Source: Acanthaster planci
Lineage: Eukaryota; Echinodermata; Asteroidea; Valvatida; Acanthasteridae
Direction: 5' to 3'
Length of the DNA stretch: 64,000 nucleotides
NCBI RefSeq assembly: GCF_001949145.1
Contig: NW_019091422.1
Location: 1-64,000, forward strand
The position numbers were made by a program, and so were the translations under genes. The notes beneath the pieces were generated by a model. It searched no databases and was not told the DNA's origin. It saw only the letters and a list, made by a program, of their open reading frames with translations. Shown one piece after another: positions 25,105 through 38,100 of this stretch. Position 1 is the first letter of the stretch; each line of letters opens with the position of its first letter.

Positions 25105-28100
25105 ATGGCAACTCAGGAAGCCTACATTGCTGCCATTGATATTGGTACAACAACCCTCCGATGCCATATCTACAATGAAAAGGCTGAGATCAAAGGAACA
25201 GGAATGCAAAAGGTGTTTATCTACAGCACAAATAAACATGGATATTGTTTATTGCAACAAATTCCATCAATGAAAATGTTGTCATTCCAATCAGTCAGTT
25301 TGGATTAGGAAAGCAATAATGTTAATTGTTTTTAATCATGCTGTGATATTCTGTCTGCAAGAAGTTAGGGGGAAGCATTGAAAGAGTTCAGTAAAGACTG
25401 GGGATACTTTCTGAGTTCTTAATGTTCGGACTTCTTCAGATTTTTTGTGAAAAGAGTTTTTGCCGATAGGAGCAGTGTTCAAAGCAACTCTCTAACTACT
25501 TGATCTCTTTCATTCCTGCAACAGACCATCGTTCATCGCCCAGGCCATGGGATGGTGGAGATTCTACCGGATGTTCTCTTGGAGAAGTTTACTGCCGTGG
25601 TGAAGGATGCAATCTCCGGTAAATTTGATCAGTAAATGCACAAAAGTATAGTGTTTTAAGCCATCTCAGAATAAGAAGGCCAATAAGGGTGGAGGTTTTC
25701 TGTCACCAGAACATTTAGCTTCTGGCTTCCCTTTCAACTAATTGAGTGAAATTCACGCCGCTATCTCCTCCTTCCAATTTCCTGTTGTTGTTATCGTTTC
25801 AAGCCGCATAGGGGACGTGTAGCTTGAATTACTTGACACACAAACAGAGTTGGATCATCTGTCCACAAAGTGTGCGCTTCTTTGCAAGGAGGTTGCTGGT
25901 TGCTTACGCAGAGCGGTTGCACCTCAATACATTTTTACCACCCTACAAAGTCTCCACTTCATCATAGTCATTTATGTCACAGATGCTGGTCTGGAAGCGG
26001 CACAGATTGTTGCCATGGGGATATCAACGCTCAGGGGTACTTTCCTCACGTGGAACAGGTGAATAAATGTTCCTAATTAAGACGCCCCTTTGTTTTGTTT
26101 TACGTCTGAAACCCCTCCCCCATTATGGGGCAGATTGAACTTCTCCCTCATTACCATTCATTTTGAGCCCCTCCCCAACTTAGTCCATAGGAAGCCACAC
26201 CCACAGAGGACCTGCCTTCTTCTTACCATTGACATGAAAATTTTAACCAGATGAAAAAGTGAATTGTATTTGGAATTCAAAAACTGTGACCACATTCCTG
26301 ATGATTTTGTTTACACGTTTGTGAAGATGAGCAATAACCAATAAGTATTTTGTTTGTCTCATTTGGTTTTGGAATAAAACATTAGTTTCAATACTTTTTT
26401 CTTACTAAGTAGTTCCCCTCTCTTATTTTCTTTTTTAAAAATAATTTTAATTGCAGAGAAACGGGTGTACCATACCATAACTTCATTTGTTGGAATGACA
26501 CCAGAGCTGAGAAGCAAGCTGATGTCATCAACCGCTCCTTGTCTTTCAAGGTGATTAGCCACACTTCAGACTCTGTTCACATGACGAGCTCCTTCTGTGT
26601 TCTTTTACTATAGCAGCAGCAGCAGTCAAAAATACTGTCTTGTCATTTTGTTCCCAGCGACATCAGATAACTACGCCATTAATGTTTCTTGAGCACAGCC
26701 AGTGGATCTGCATAATCACACTGCGTTATCCATTGATCCTGTATTTGACCTCTGACTTTACTTTTGATTTTCACAATAATCCTCTATAGGTATGCCACGA
26801 ACAAAAATATAATCTGGTGATAACATTGCCTAACACACCAGCATAAACAAAAAAATTAGCTGGAGGACTAAAGGAAGTAAAAGACATTGTTTGCTTGATC
26901 AGTTGCATGCTTTGTTATTTGCTCTTCTGTTAATTTAATCTCTTGCTTATTTGTGTCCTGTGCCCTGCGATTTCTTATTAAAGAGGTTGAAGGTTGTAGA
27001 GAGCAATGTGGGTGTGATAATAGCAGGTGATGACATCAATTTTTACCCTTTTTCTTTTCATTGTATCTCCTTGCAGTGCCTTAAGAAGGCATCTAAGCTA
27101 GCGCACATCTTTTCTCGCTTACAGCGTTTTGAGGCGGGCAGCATCTTCCGATTTATGTCACCACATGTATGTTACAATTTCCAATTGTGCATATTTCTAA
27201 AAGTCCCTATATTGATGGTTGAAACTACATGCATTTGCTATCCACCAGTTAATAATCGTGTTCCAAACCAACAGTCAGTCAATTTGAATTGTTAAGTAAT
27301 AGTTGAAATGGAAATTGATCGGTTTGAGTTTCCATTGTTTAAGCGTATTTTTTTTTTTTTGCAGTCATCAATAAGGCTTTACTGGGTACTGGAAAATATT
27401 CCTGGGGTGAGTAGATCATCATAGTCAATGTTTTACCTTTGCATTTCTGGGCCAGAACAGAGGACATGAGTTTCTTTTATGTGGTCCTCAAAAAAAAGTA
27501 AAAATCTCTACAGTGTTCTCTTGCATTTTCAATCAATATGTTAATCCTTGCATAGTAGAAATGTTTGTTGTTATAAGCATCTTTCATGAAAATTGTCTAA
27601 AATTTCATTTGTTTGATAACTTGAGGTCCTTGTTTCAGAAATATGGTTTTTGTTTTCAACCACCTAGGTGAAACAAGACGCCCAAGAAAACAAAGTCATG
27701 TTCGGCACAATTGAAACCTGGCTTGTCTGGAAGCTTACCAAAGGTAAGTCTTTACATTGTGATTGAAAGACAGCATTTATATTCATTTTCAAGGAGACTC
27801 TTGAAAAGGCTCATCTAAAATTAGTTCAGTGACACATACATCTATCTCCTGAAAGCAGTACATTAATTTTAAGAACAAAAAACGTTAGCAAACTCCGATA
27901 TGTACAAACAAGATAAAGTGTTCCATTAAAGTGTTCCATTTACTTGCGATCATCGGAAATTATTCACTTGAATTATTATTTTTTTAATCTGCAGGGAAAG
28001 TGCATGCCACAGATTTCTCCAACATTGCTGCAACGGGCATGTATGATATGTACAATGTTAGTGACTTTTCTAAGGATTTGGTTAACCTAAAAAAAGTCAC

Positions 28101-31100
28101 CTCATTGTTTTAAGTCACAAGAGAAAATGACAAGAACAGTGTTTTAGAAGCTAGAGGAAATTTTCCTAACGGGCTTGGCCTATAAAATGCAGTATCCATC
28201 GCACAGATTTCTCTCTTGCTCGGAATGCAATGGGACGGAGCATTATGGGTCAATCTGTTAATGCCTGATGCCTGATGGCTTCACAACTGGCCCCGCTGCC
28301 GTTGCTCTGTATCAACCTGACCCCCTACTCTGAATTAATTTGCAGCTTATAGAATGGCTGAGTATTGTTTTCAGGTAATACACTATACATGAAACAAGAT
28401 AAGCTATAATAATGTGAAAAAATAAATTCTATTTAAAGATCATATAGTGCAAGGGATCAGTCGTCTTTGTTTCACATGGTTTTTGTCCTTTCACAATGGA
28501 ATCGGTCTGTTGTTTTCTCTCTTTCTTTTCAGAAAAGTTGGAACACCATCCACTCCTACTATCTGGGGATTCCACTGAATATGATGCCAGAGATTAAAAA
28601 TACAAGGTGAGTTTAGAATGTTTTGGTGTCAGACATATTGGTCTTGTTCCCCAAAGTGGCCTGCAGAGCTTATGTGCTGTGAGTTTGGCCTCATCAGACT
28701 GATTTAAATGAATGACCATCATGTGCATGAACAAAAGAACAACACAAACGGAAAAACTCTCTTCCTTTTTAGTCTCAGATATTTTTGTTGTGAAAATGGA
28801 GAGGAAAATCTTAAACTTTCTTTTTCTTGCCTACAGCGACGATTTTGGAGAATGTGATCCTGAGTTCTTTGGTGCCTCTATTCCCATCAGGGCTGTGGTA
28901 TGAACAGTTTTCTCTCTGTCTGTATTTTCCGAAGTCAGATGTTTCAAATTATTAGATGGAATGCGCCTCCATCTTTCATCAAATCTCTCCCTATCCCACA
29001 GGTTGGTGATCAGCAAAGTTCGTCATTTGGACAATGTTGTTTTAAAGAAGGGGAAGTCAAGGTCACCATGGGAACAGGAACGTTTCTTGCCCTTAACACT
29101 GGCAGTAAAATATGTCTTCCTGAATGTGGTAAGAAACTTATCTGCAAATATATGAAGAAGTGTATAGACTTTGCTCAGATTATTGCTACAATAGTTATAG
29201 CGCACTGAAGCGAACGGACGGGGGGCTGGTTAAAATCACACCTGGACACGTGCATTCCTTCTGATGTACATAGCTCTGCATTGTTATTTGCCCAACAGAA
29301 CTGCAGCACCGTGAAAACTAAATGATAGAAAACACAGAAACGAAATTAAACTGGAGTAAGGACAGCTACTTGGGAATTAAAGGCACAAGGGAATATCCAG
29401 AGAAATTAAGAGGCCAGAGCTCCCAAGAAATTCAATAAAACCAACATATAATTATAAGTACAAACAAATCAATGATGGGTCAAACAGCACTCAAAATTTT
29501 TAACACAAAGTCCAGAAAAGGGAACAAATATCTGCAATGTAATAGCTTGAAGGTCAATGGAGAAAGTATTGTACAACAACCAAAGGCTAGAAACTTACTC
29601 AGTGACGTAGAATATGGTGCTAATAAACCATTAAACCAAAATACTATTATATATATTAGTTCAGATCAATATCCCATCGTTTATGCTGTTGACCAGCCTT
29701 ATAGCTCAGTACTCAGAATGGCAGCTTGGAACAAAACAGAAAATATACCAATCTAAAATCTCATAACATGAATATTACTTAAGTTCAGTTTTCAAATCGG
29801 ACAATAACAGGAATCTAGATGTGGTTTCTGCAAAGGCCTCAAATCATCAATTTCTGAAGGAAATAAACAATGAGTTCAGTAATGATATATCTTTGAATTG
29901 TACTAAACAATAAAAAGCATTTTTCTTACCATTATGAGGAAACAAGGGGCAAAAAATTACAATCAAACTTCCAATACGTGTTCCAATAAGTGTTGCCATG
30001 ACCCAAAATTCTGCCAAGTGTGCTGACATGGCAGAAAACTATTTGAGTTTGCATTAAATATACACGTACTCAGGGGGCCCCTTCAGGACTGGCCAACAGA
30101 CCTCTAGACCCCAACTGATTTATGGGTGGGCATGTTCAGGGTAAATTGGGCCATTGGTATACATATATGGGTGGTGTTTAAAGGAATTGTCCAAGCTGCC
30201 ATTTACAATAGTCTTTCAAATTTACAACACTTTGATGTCTTTGGGGGGGAGTGACTATAGTTTTCAACACTTTCTTACCAACTTTTGGTCATTGTTTTTT
30301 TCCTTGCAAAGGTATTTATCCCAATATTGCTTGGAAACTCGGAGATGAAATTGTTTATCAGATGGAGTGCCACGATTCTGATGCAGGCACAGTGATTGAA
30401 TGGGGGTTACAGATGGGTAAGCATGCAGTCTTGTCCAAGGGATATCATTCCACAGCTTTGTACAACTTTAGTTTATTTGTTTCTGTCCAGCCGAATGAAG
30501 TGGAAACAAATGGATTGCGTGGACTTCAGGAACATTGTTGAATGTTGGCCTGTGATTTTCTTTTTTTTGAGTTTGAGTTTTTAGACATAATTTGCGGGAG
30601 GAAATACTTGAAATTGCCGTAGCTGAGTTTCCAAATTTGTAGTTGATGCTGTAGATATTCAGATTAACTTGTGCGTACTGCAAAGCCAACTCTAGTTATA
30701 GTCATTCATGGAGATTTTATCCATTTCAGGTTTGTATGATAGCCCAGCAAAGTCTGTGGAAGTTGCAAACTCTGTGGAGGACTCAGACGGAGTTTGCTTT
30801 GTACCGGCTTTCTTCGGATTACAGGTGAAGAGATGGATGGATGGACAGATTTGATTTGATTTTGATTCTTCAAACCTCTCTTTGACTGGAATGTCGAAGG
30901 ACTTCTTAACAGCAAATCCCTCATAAAATTATTTGAAGCCAAGCTGTGATTCCGTGAATTTACACATTTTCTTTTTTGTGAGAGACTTCAAAGTTTTTAA
31001 CTGAGAGGAAGACGCCTTTGTAGGATTTACAGTTGAATTCACTGATTGGTTCATCGTTCATTTGAATTATTATTGGCTCATTTTATTACAGGCACCTATC

Positions 31101-32453
31101 AATGACTATAATGCCTGCTGTTCACTGATGGGCCTAAAACCTTCAACGACTCCTGCCCACATTGCCAGAGCTGCCTTAGAGTCCATTGCATTCAGGTATC
31201 TGCTGTTAAATTGTGAGCTTTGAAATATTGATCGTTTCAAACAACTTGTCATAGACACTAAGTCCAAGCCACGTCCCAGTCAGCTTAGAATTACCTACGT
31301 CTTTGTAGGAAGTGGCTGTAGCCAGTTCTCAAAGTCTTGTGTGAAATTGCAAGCCACAGCAAAGTGTAATTTGGACATGACCTGAGATTCTGTCGTCATA
31401 CGTGAAGTGTCCTCTGCAGAAGTACCCCCTTATGAGCTAAACACGTGATCGGCTGGGCTGCCGTGCAACTTGTGCCTATGCATAGATTTGTGGATTTGTG
31501 CACATTCTTGCGGATTGTGCATAGTTTCACGATTCATCGCACACATACTATATTTGTCAGTTCAGTAGAGTGTCATCGTTAGGTGACAAAGTAAGCTCTC
31601 TTTTTCATGCATGAACTACCATCTTCACATGCTTTGGGATGTTCCATTTCTCTAAAGCAGTATCTGCAGACATCTCATTTTAGGGGCAACACTGAGATAC
31701 TGTGATGCGCCCTGGGGTTTCATCCAGGACAAATTCTGTCTAGCCCCGAGCTTTCTTTTTTTTAAGCTTTTATGCTGTGGTTGATTCTTTGTCACTAGAG
31801 TTGTCCAACTTTACAACACAGCCAGAAGGAGAAGTGGAACAAGAATTAGACCAGTTCTGAAGTAAGTGAGAAAATGATAGTGACTGGGTCTTCTACCTCA
31901 GAATAATGACAGTAAGGTCAAAGGTCAGCTAGATAGTGATTTGAATGCACTACTGTCTTAAATGTTTCATTTCTTGATTGCCTTTTTTTAATCTGCAGAT
32001 TTGACGGTGGTGTCAGCAACAATGATTTCATTGTCCAGTTAGTGTCCAGCTTGCTGCTTCAGAAGGTTGACCGGCCACACAACTTGGACATGTCATGCCT
32101 GGGGGCCGCTTTCCTAGCTGGGCTCGGTGCTGGTAAGGAGCCTCCTTTATTTATCTCTGCCACACCCTCCCCATTTTATGCCTGGATTCACCTCCACTCC
32201 ATTCCGATTTGCCTGTAAGAGGACATAGTAAACCATTAGCATATGGAAATGAACAGGAATGAATAAAGTTTGGAAACCTTTCTCTTTTCATCTTGCTTTT
32301 TAATTTTCAGGGATATGGAAGAACAAAGAGGAACTGTTGCCTCTCCGCTCGTCCCAAGCCATCTTTGAACCAAAGGATGTTATTGACACCTACGAGCCAA
32401 TCTGTAGGGACTGGATGCGAGCTGTCAGAAGATCACAAGAATGGTATGTATGA
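25105..32453 (+). CDS. GK5: Glycerol kinase 5 (FGGY carbohydrate kinase)
   Basis: Coding exons: 25105-25212, 25525-25618, 25983-26058, 26457-26550, 27077-27166, 27365-27406, 27668-27743, 27995-28056, 28533-28606, 28837-28897, 29002-29128, 30312-30416, 30730-30824, 31092-31195, 31799-31861, 31999-32132, 32311-32453. Every junction is GT-AG and in phase, giving 515 residues (human GK5 about 529). Family signatures: [16 protein letters not shown] (phosphate-binding loop, residues 9-24), [72 protein letters not shown] (second ATP-site motif, residues 278 on), [32 protein letters not shown] and [16 protein letters not shown] kinases phosphorylate glycerol or related sugars with ATP; the [11 protein letters not shown] start and overall layout fit the GK5 branch better than classical GK. 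The last exon ends SQEWYV before a stop, but a strong donor (G|GTATGT) at 32443 could splice to a further exon, so the last few residues are uncertain. Confidence 0.95.
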
Positions 32454-35193
32454 TGAGCACGACAATCGTTAGTCAAAGGTGAACACTTTGGACAATTCTT
32501 GATTTTATTGTTATGTATTTTAAGGAATGAATTGAAATGATATCTAAATCATACGGGTATTTAATTTTGTCACAGTGCCAGGATAGTGGTCAACTTCATA
32601 TCTCGAGTAAAATTGGAGATTACAATGATCATTCTGTTGTTTATTATGTTCCCATGAAAGTCCTTTTCAGTCCGGATGATTTGTGCGAAATGCCAACAGT
32701 TTTCATTTGGTACAATAGGAGTGTGTGGGGAAAATGATCATGTTCGTTGAATGTATGTTTTGTGTGAGGCACAAAATGGAGCATTTCTAAACGGGATTAC
32801 TAAAAATTTACTTTTCTAATTCTAGCACTAACTTATCAAAGGTCACAGTACTGTTCTGCTTTTACATTGATCCTATTTCTATGTACATGTAGTTGATGTA
32901 CAACTCGAGTGTTTATTTTATTATTTCTATTATGTAAGAAGCTGTTGAATACTGACATGAATGTTTCAACTTTAGTTCGTTCCATGAAGGACTTTTTAAG
33001 ATGTAAATTTTGGAGGATGATTTTCATTTGAATTTTCTACATTTGTATAATATTTTTATACTTTTCTGATAACCGTTTTGCCGCAGTGACAACATGCTGC
33101 AGGTGTGTTTTTCATTCTGTTATGACTGTCTCTTTGTTTTTCTGCCTTCAAGTCAGACTTCCATGTCATTTGAGGTATAAGGCCAAGCTTTGTACGGAAT
33201 TGTGACCGTACAAATGAGGTCTCTTCAAGGAAGTGGTGGAATTCAAAACCAGTGTTAAAAAGGTTTCAGCCTTGTTGCAAAGAGTGTATTCACGTGCTCT
33301 CGATCAGTTGATTTTTTATTCGGGTTAAATTTTTTGTACAAGTATTGTCTACTTCAGCTCTCAATCAAATCTCACTGACGGAGTGTCATTACGGAAGACA
33401 CTGTAACAAGTGCCCTGTGTCTGTTTTCTACGATTTTAAGCCTGTGTCTCTGTCTTTACTCGCAAAGCTTGAGTCAAGTTCACAAAGTGGAAGCAAGATT
33501 CCCAAACTGGGCATATCTTATAAGAATGTACAGTCAATTTTATTGTCTTCCTTGTCAGGTGTACATTGCATATTGACAAGAGAACCTCAAAAATTAATAG
33601 ACAGCTGGGCCTATTACCTTGATCGTACAAAACCACACGTTTTGTTTTATTTTGTGTTCTCTCAAAATTATTAGAAATTAACCATAGTGATTGTTTTTGT
33701 TAATCTTGAAAGAAATCTTTTGAAATATGATATAAGATTTGCGATATAGCATGAATTAAATCTCTCTATCAACAAAGTCCATAATGAGCGCCTATTGTTA
33801 TTGTACGTTCTCTTTAAGGTACAAAACACTATGTAAAACTACAAACGTTTTCCATGGAAGGATTAACAATACTGATACATGCATCTATCGGCGCATAAGC
33901 TGTAGACAGCAGGGTGATAAGGCTGTGCCGAATATTCGATAGATTATCGAATATTCGAATATTATTTTTCGAATTTGAGTATTCGAATGCAAAATTCATG
34001 GAGAAGAAGAAAGAATTTCCTTTTGTTTTAAATGAGAAAAATTGCACTGTGGAGGCTAGTTCCAAGCAGATTCAAATGAAACGCGACAGACACCTTACAG
34101 GATTAAAAAAGTACATTATTTGTTGGAAAAAAAATTTAAGAGGAATATACATTTTCAACAGGACAAGAAGTATTATTTGTGTCTTAAATCCCGCTAGATC
34201 ATGCCTTTAGATATTTGTAGACGTGAGAAGCTATAATAGTAATTATAATGTACAATTGTTGGCGTTATTGCAACTGATTTTGTATGGTTTGTTTCTCAAC
34301 AATATAATGGTCGGTACAACCGAATATTCAGATATTCGGTCGAATCGAAGGTCGAATATTGAATTATTCGAATTGACTCGCCCTGCAGGGTACCAGTCCA
34401 GTTGGATGCATTCTGTCTTATTATCTAGCTATACACGCTCTGTGGCTACAGCAGGCTACATGCAATTATTTATGCGTAACTCAAGTTCAAAGTTTAAGCA
34501 GATACATTCAAACGTAAATGGCGACAGACTCTACGTGTCTTGTCGCAGTCAACCAAATAAATAAAAACAGCTTAGTTCTCAGGATGCCTTCTTAATTTGC
34601 AAATTAAGTTACTACTTTTGACTGAAGTTTGATGGAGAATTTCAAATGTTGATATTGCTTTGAAGAGTTATAAAAATATTTTTTACAATTATGAACATAA
34701 TTGCTGGCTGTTTAGAACCTAAAGTATCCGGGTACTTGCAAATACCTTTTGTTACATCTTTTTAACGTACAGCTTATATAAAACAACTATGCATTATAGA
34801 AAGATGAAATGTGCATTCTCAGTTAAATTGCGAAGCCATGTTTAAAGTGAAACGGGTGGCTTATTTTCTGTCAGAGGGGCTTAACTTTTATAACAAATTC
34901 TGGACACTTTAAATTTTTAGATCAACCACAACCTGGTTGGTTATTTTACCAACATATTACAAAGACTTGGAGGTTTTTCAATTATCGGATTACTGCTCAC
35001 TTGTATTTGTAGTCGAGGCCAAACAATAAATTGACGGGGAAATATCATACTTCAGTCCATACAAATACAGTGACGATGAAATATGTTTCTGAGCTAAATT
35101 CATGCTTAACATGTGACATTGCTAAGCAGTAATTCTATTGACAAGAACAGAAACATCTTCCCAATACGTCCTTTATGAGCACAATCTTCCGTT
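32454..35193. other. Intergenic between the 3' ends of GK5 and the ectodysplasin-like gene
   Basis: Convergent 3' flanks. Only short open frames. Contains one probable hAT-type relic (33910-34385). A small possible extra GK5 exon could lie near 33087, but evidence is weak. Confidence 0.5.
33910..34385. mobile_element. Probable hAT-type non-autonomous element
   Basis: The left end CAGGGTGATAAGGCTGTGCC followed by CGAATATTCGATAG, and the right end (reverse strand CAGGGCGAGTCAATTCGAAT), begin with CAGGG and continue into CGAATATTCG-rich arms, a pattern common in animal hAT elements. The short frame inside is not transposase-like. A clear 8-bp duplication is not visible, so boundaries are approximate. 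Confidence 0.5.
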
Positions 35194-38100
35194 TTAGTTC
35201 AGTTTGATGATTCCAAAGTATGTAGACTCTGGTCGCATCTCCACTTCTTTCATAGGGTAGACCGAGACAATGCCCACTTTGTCCCCCTCGTTCAGCAAGG
35301 CCACACCGCTGGCGCTGCACGGGCCAAACTTGGCGGCCGAGGAGGCCCTTGCACCTGTACACTTGAGGAAGTTCTTGCCGTTGATGTTGGTGTGGGCTCC
35401 ATAGAATGCACTGCCGTCATAAAACAGGACCTTTTTAGTTGAACGAAAGGGAAGCACAAACGTCAAACTGAGTTACCATTATTTGGTTTGAAAATGATGT
35501 TGTTGAACGGTAAGTTTTGTAAAAGTAGATGTCGGAATGTTCGGGGCTGTAGTTGACCATTAATGTTTTTCCCCGCAGGAATCACTGTGAGTTTGTGACC
35601 CGTTGAGTAGTGATTCCAATTTGCCCAATTCCGCGAAAATTCGAGAATGAAGGGACATCGTCGTTGTTGAAACGTATTTCGTTTTGCCAGTGAGTTTTAT
35701 TGACCAGAATTCCAATGTCGATTTTTTAATTTACATGAGCAACACATACACTGCTGTAGATGAAATACTGCCCTCTTTCGGTCACCGTCACGTTGCCGTC
35801 AGACTCCAACGCAAAGCCGCCGGAATTGGTTGAGATTGTCCAATCACGGAGTAGACCTTGGAAACCTTTCAGGAGAAGGAAAAAAATCGCGAAGTTGTTA
35901 TGGTTTTGAAAATGTGTTATTCGCTCAGACTGCTTGCTTAAGTCCAGCTTGTCAGATTAATGGATGTGTGATCTGTCTTTCCTGAATATTTGCACCGATA
36001 TTGTCTTGGGTGCAGTGATTGCCATTAATTGTACTCGGTCTTACGAAACGATATTTCTTGGCGTTTTGTTGAAATTTGAAGTGTCAGTGGGCCTAACAAG
36101 CCATACTTCTTGTTGGGCGAGATAAGCCTTTCACTCTGTGTAAGCGACGTGTCGGCTGTTTTCGTCTGGAGGTTTTTACTTCAGAAGGGAATTCAACGTC
36201 ACATCATATTAGCCACTTGAATGTCATAGAGATGATATAGCTTATTGAACTGCAGTCTAATGCCGAAGCAGTCTGAAGGTTATTTTATCGTCTTATCTTA
36301 TTTCCCACAGTGTGATGAACAGTAAGCCGTTTCTGCAATGCAAACTCATATTTATCACAGTTTAAGCGAGCCCTTGGGAAGTCTTTGTTTGAAACAAAAT
36401 TCGTTGACACTCCACGAAGGTTGGGTTTTTTAGTCATAGCTTTTTACTTTATAGCAACGGTCATTTTTGAGGATTTAGAGTTATTGTTAAAATATGCATG
36501 TATTGGACGTTACTGGCAAACTTTCCCAACTTCTGTCCAGATCACAAGAAAATGTTTTTACATTTCTGAATGTCCAGTTTGAGACTGTTTACAAATTGTC
36601 GAAAAAATTCGCTAATTTTGTGAAATTAATTCCAGGTGTAAATGACATAGACCTCCAAGGGCTGACAGTGTACAGCAGCACCGCCTTTGCGAAATCATCT
36701 TGGCTCTAATTTTGTTCTTCAGTTCACGATCCGAGTCACCGGAAAATTTTGGACCTTGGTAATTTTTGTAATTGACCCTGGAAACAGCCAAGCTAAATGA
36801 CGAGCCCAACTGAGGGTAACCTGTCTCCATTAGTCTGCGGTGTACTGTGGCATACACTTTGCAACCAACAGCCGAAGTACCGGGGCAGAGGCTCCGACAA
36901 ATACCGGTCGCAGGTGTGTCTGTCCTTCGGCACGCCATTGGGACAGCGTCAAAAGCAATCAGGTCCTTTGAGGGCGTGAAATTATTGATGTTCCTCGAAG
37001 GTGATATGAAAATCAGAACTTCCCAATCAAGTGGAGTGCTTTTAATTCCTCCGTTCTTTGGATGCTATAGTTCGGCCATGAGATGTTATCGTGATTCGAT
37101 TGCAGCCTTTTTTCTGTGAGCAATAAATAATACGGGAGAGCGTAACCGATTGCGTAGATGATGCCTCATGTCAAATAAGAATACGTCAAATTCAAAACCC
37201 CAGCCGACCTTGTTTATGCGAGGAGGTAGTGGAAATGCCAATTTACACACGCAAGCAGTAACAAAAAGTGGTTACGAAAAGTTCTACGCCCTGTAATATT
37301 CTGTGTTTAAGGCCCATTCATAACACACACGCCGGGAAACCGGAAAGCGGTATCTGAAAGCGGAACTATTGGGCGATATGTTACGTTCACATATATAGGG
37401 CAGAAACCGGATTGGTGTATATGCAATATACTACTTCCACAACAATGCCATAGTAGCAAGAGAGTTACCCCATACCCAACCAGAACGCCGATTGGTGAGA
37501 TTGAACGCACAGTCTCAGGGCGGTATCTTTGACAAAAAATCGCCCTGGTTTCTATACGCAGTGGTTTATCGAGCGACCGCACGGTTCGTCCGCTCTGACT
37601 ATATACAATCTAATAGGAAATCATGTGCGGTTTTGACCGCGCGGATTCATTGTGGCATATGTGTAATCAGGCCTTTACCAGAAAACAACATCCTTGACAC
37701 ACACCCAGGTTTAATTAAGGCCTTTGTTCGTCGGGGACACTATTCTCCTGGCCTCGTTTTTTCTTAAACTTTTACAACTTCTGTCTTTCGTTTAAACACT
37801 GGAGACAGCTTGCCAATTCTGTCCCTGTCTGCGTGCTCAATTGGAACCATGAGAAAATGAGCATACTCCGGAGCCACCCCTGATAGCAACGAGTTGATGA
37901 AGGACATACCAAGGCGCCTCATCCCAGATACTTGATCTGACGGTATGCCTTGAAGGTGTATGGCGCGTGCAAACACGACATGACGATTGATCTGGAAATA
38001 AATCAGACGGACTGATGATTTTTCAGGAAATTGATTTGAAGATTTTTCATTAACTATCCACCGTATGGTGTAACTTCACTGATATTGCTAACTTTAATAA

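Noticed and set aside
26985-27076. Extra GK5 exon starting [10 protein letters not shown], in one long open frame with the real exon 5
   Set aside because: Adding it would insert about 30 residues absent from the GK5 family. The acceptor CTTGCAG at 27076 gives the exact family spacing between SLSFK and [13 protein letters not shown] and keeps phase 0.
29472-29756. 94-codon plus-strand frame in GK5 intron 11 as a gene
   Set aside because: No domain, no splice signals, and it lies inside a confirmed intron with AT-rich composition.
37764-37909. Coding extension past the HLQG exon of the ectodysplasin-like gene
   Set aside because: A strong donor (G|GTATGT) at 37909 joins in phase to GLLRDW. 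The rest of the frame has no TNF similarity.
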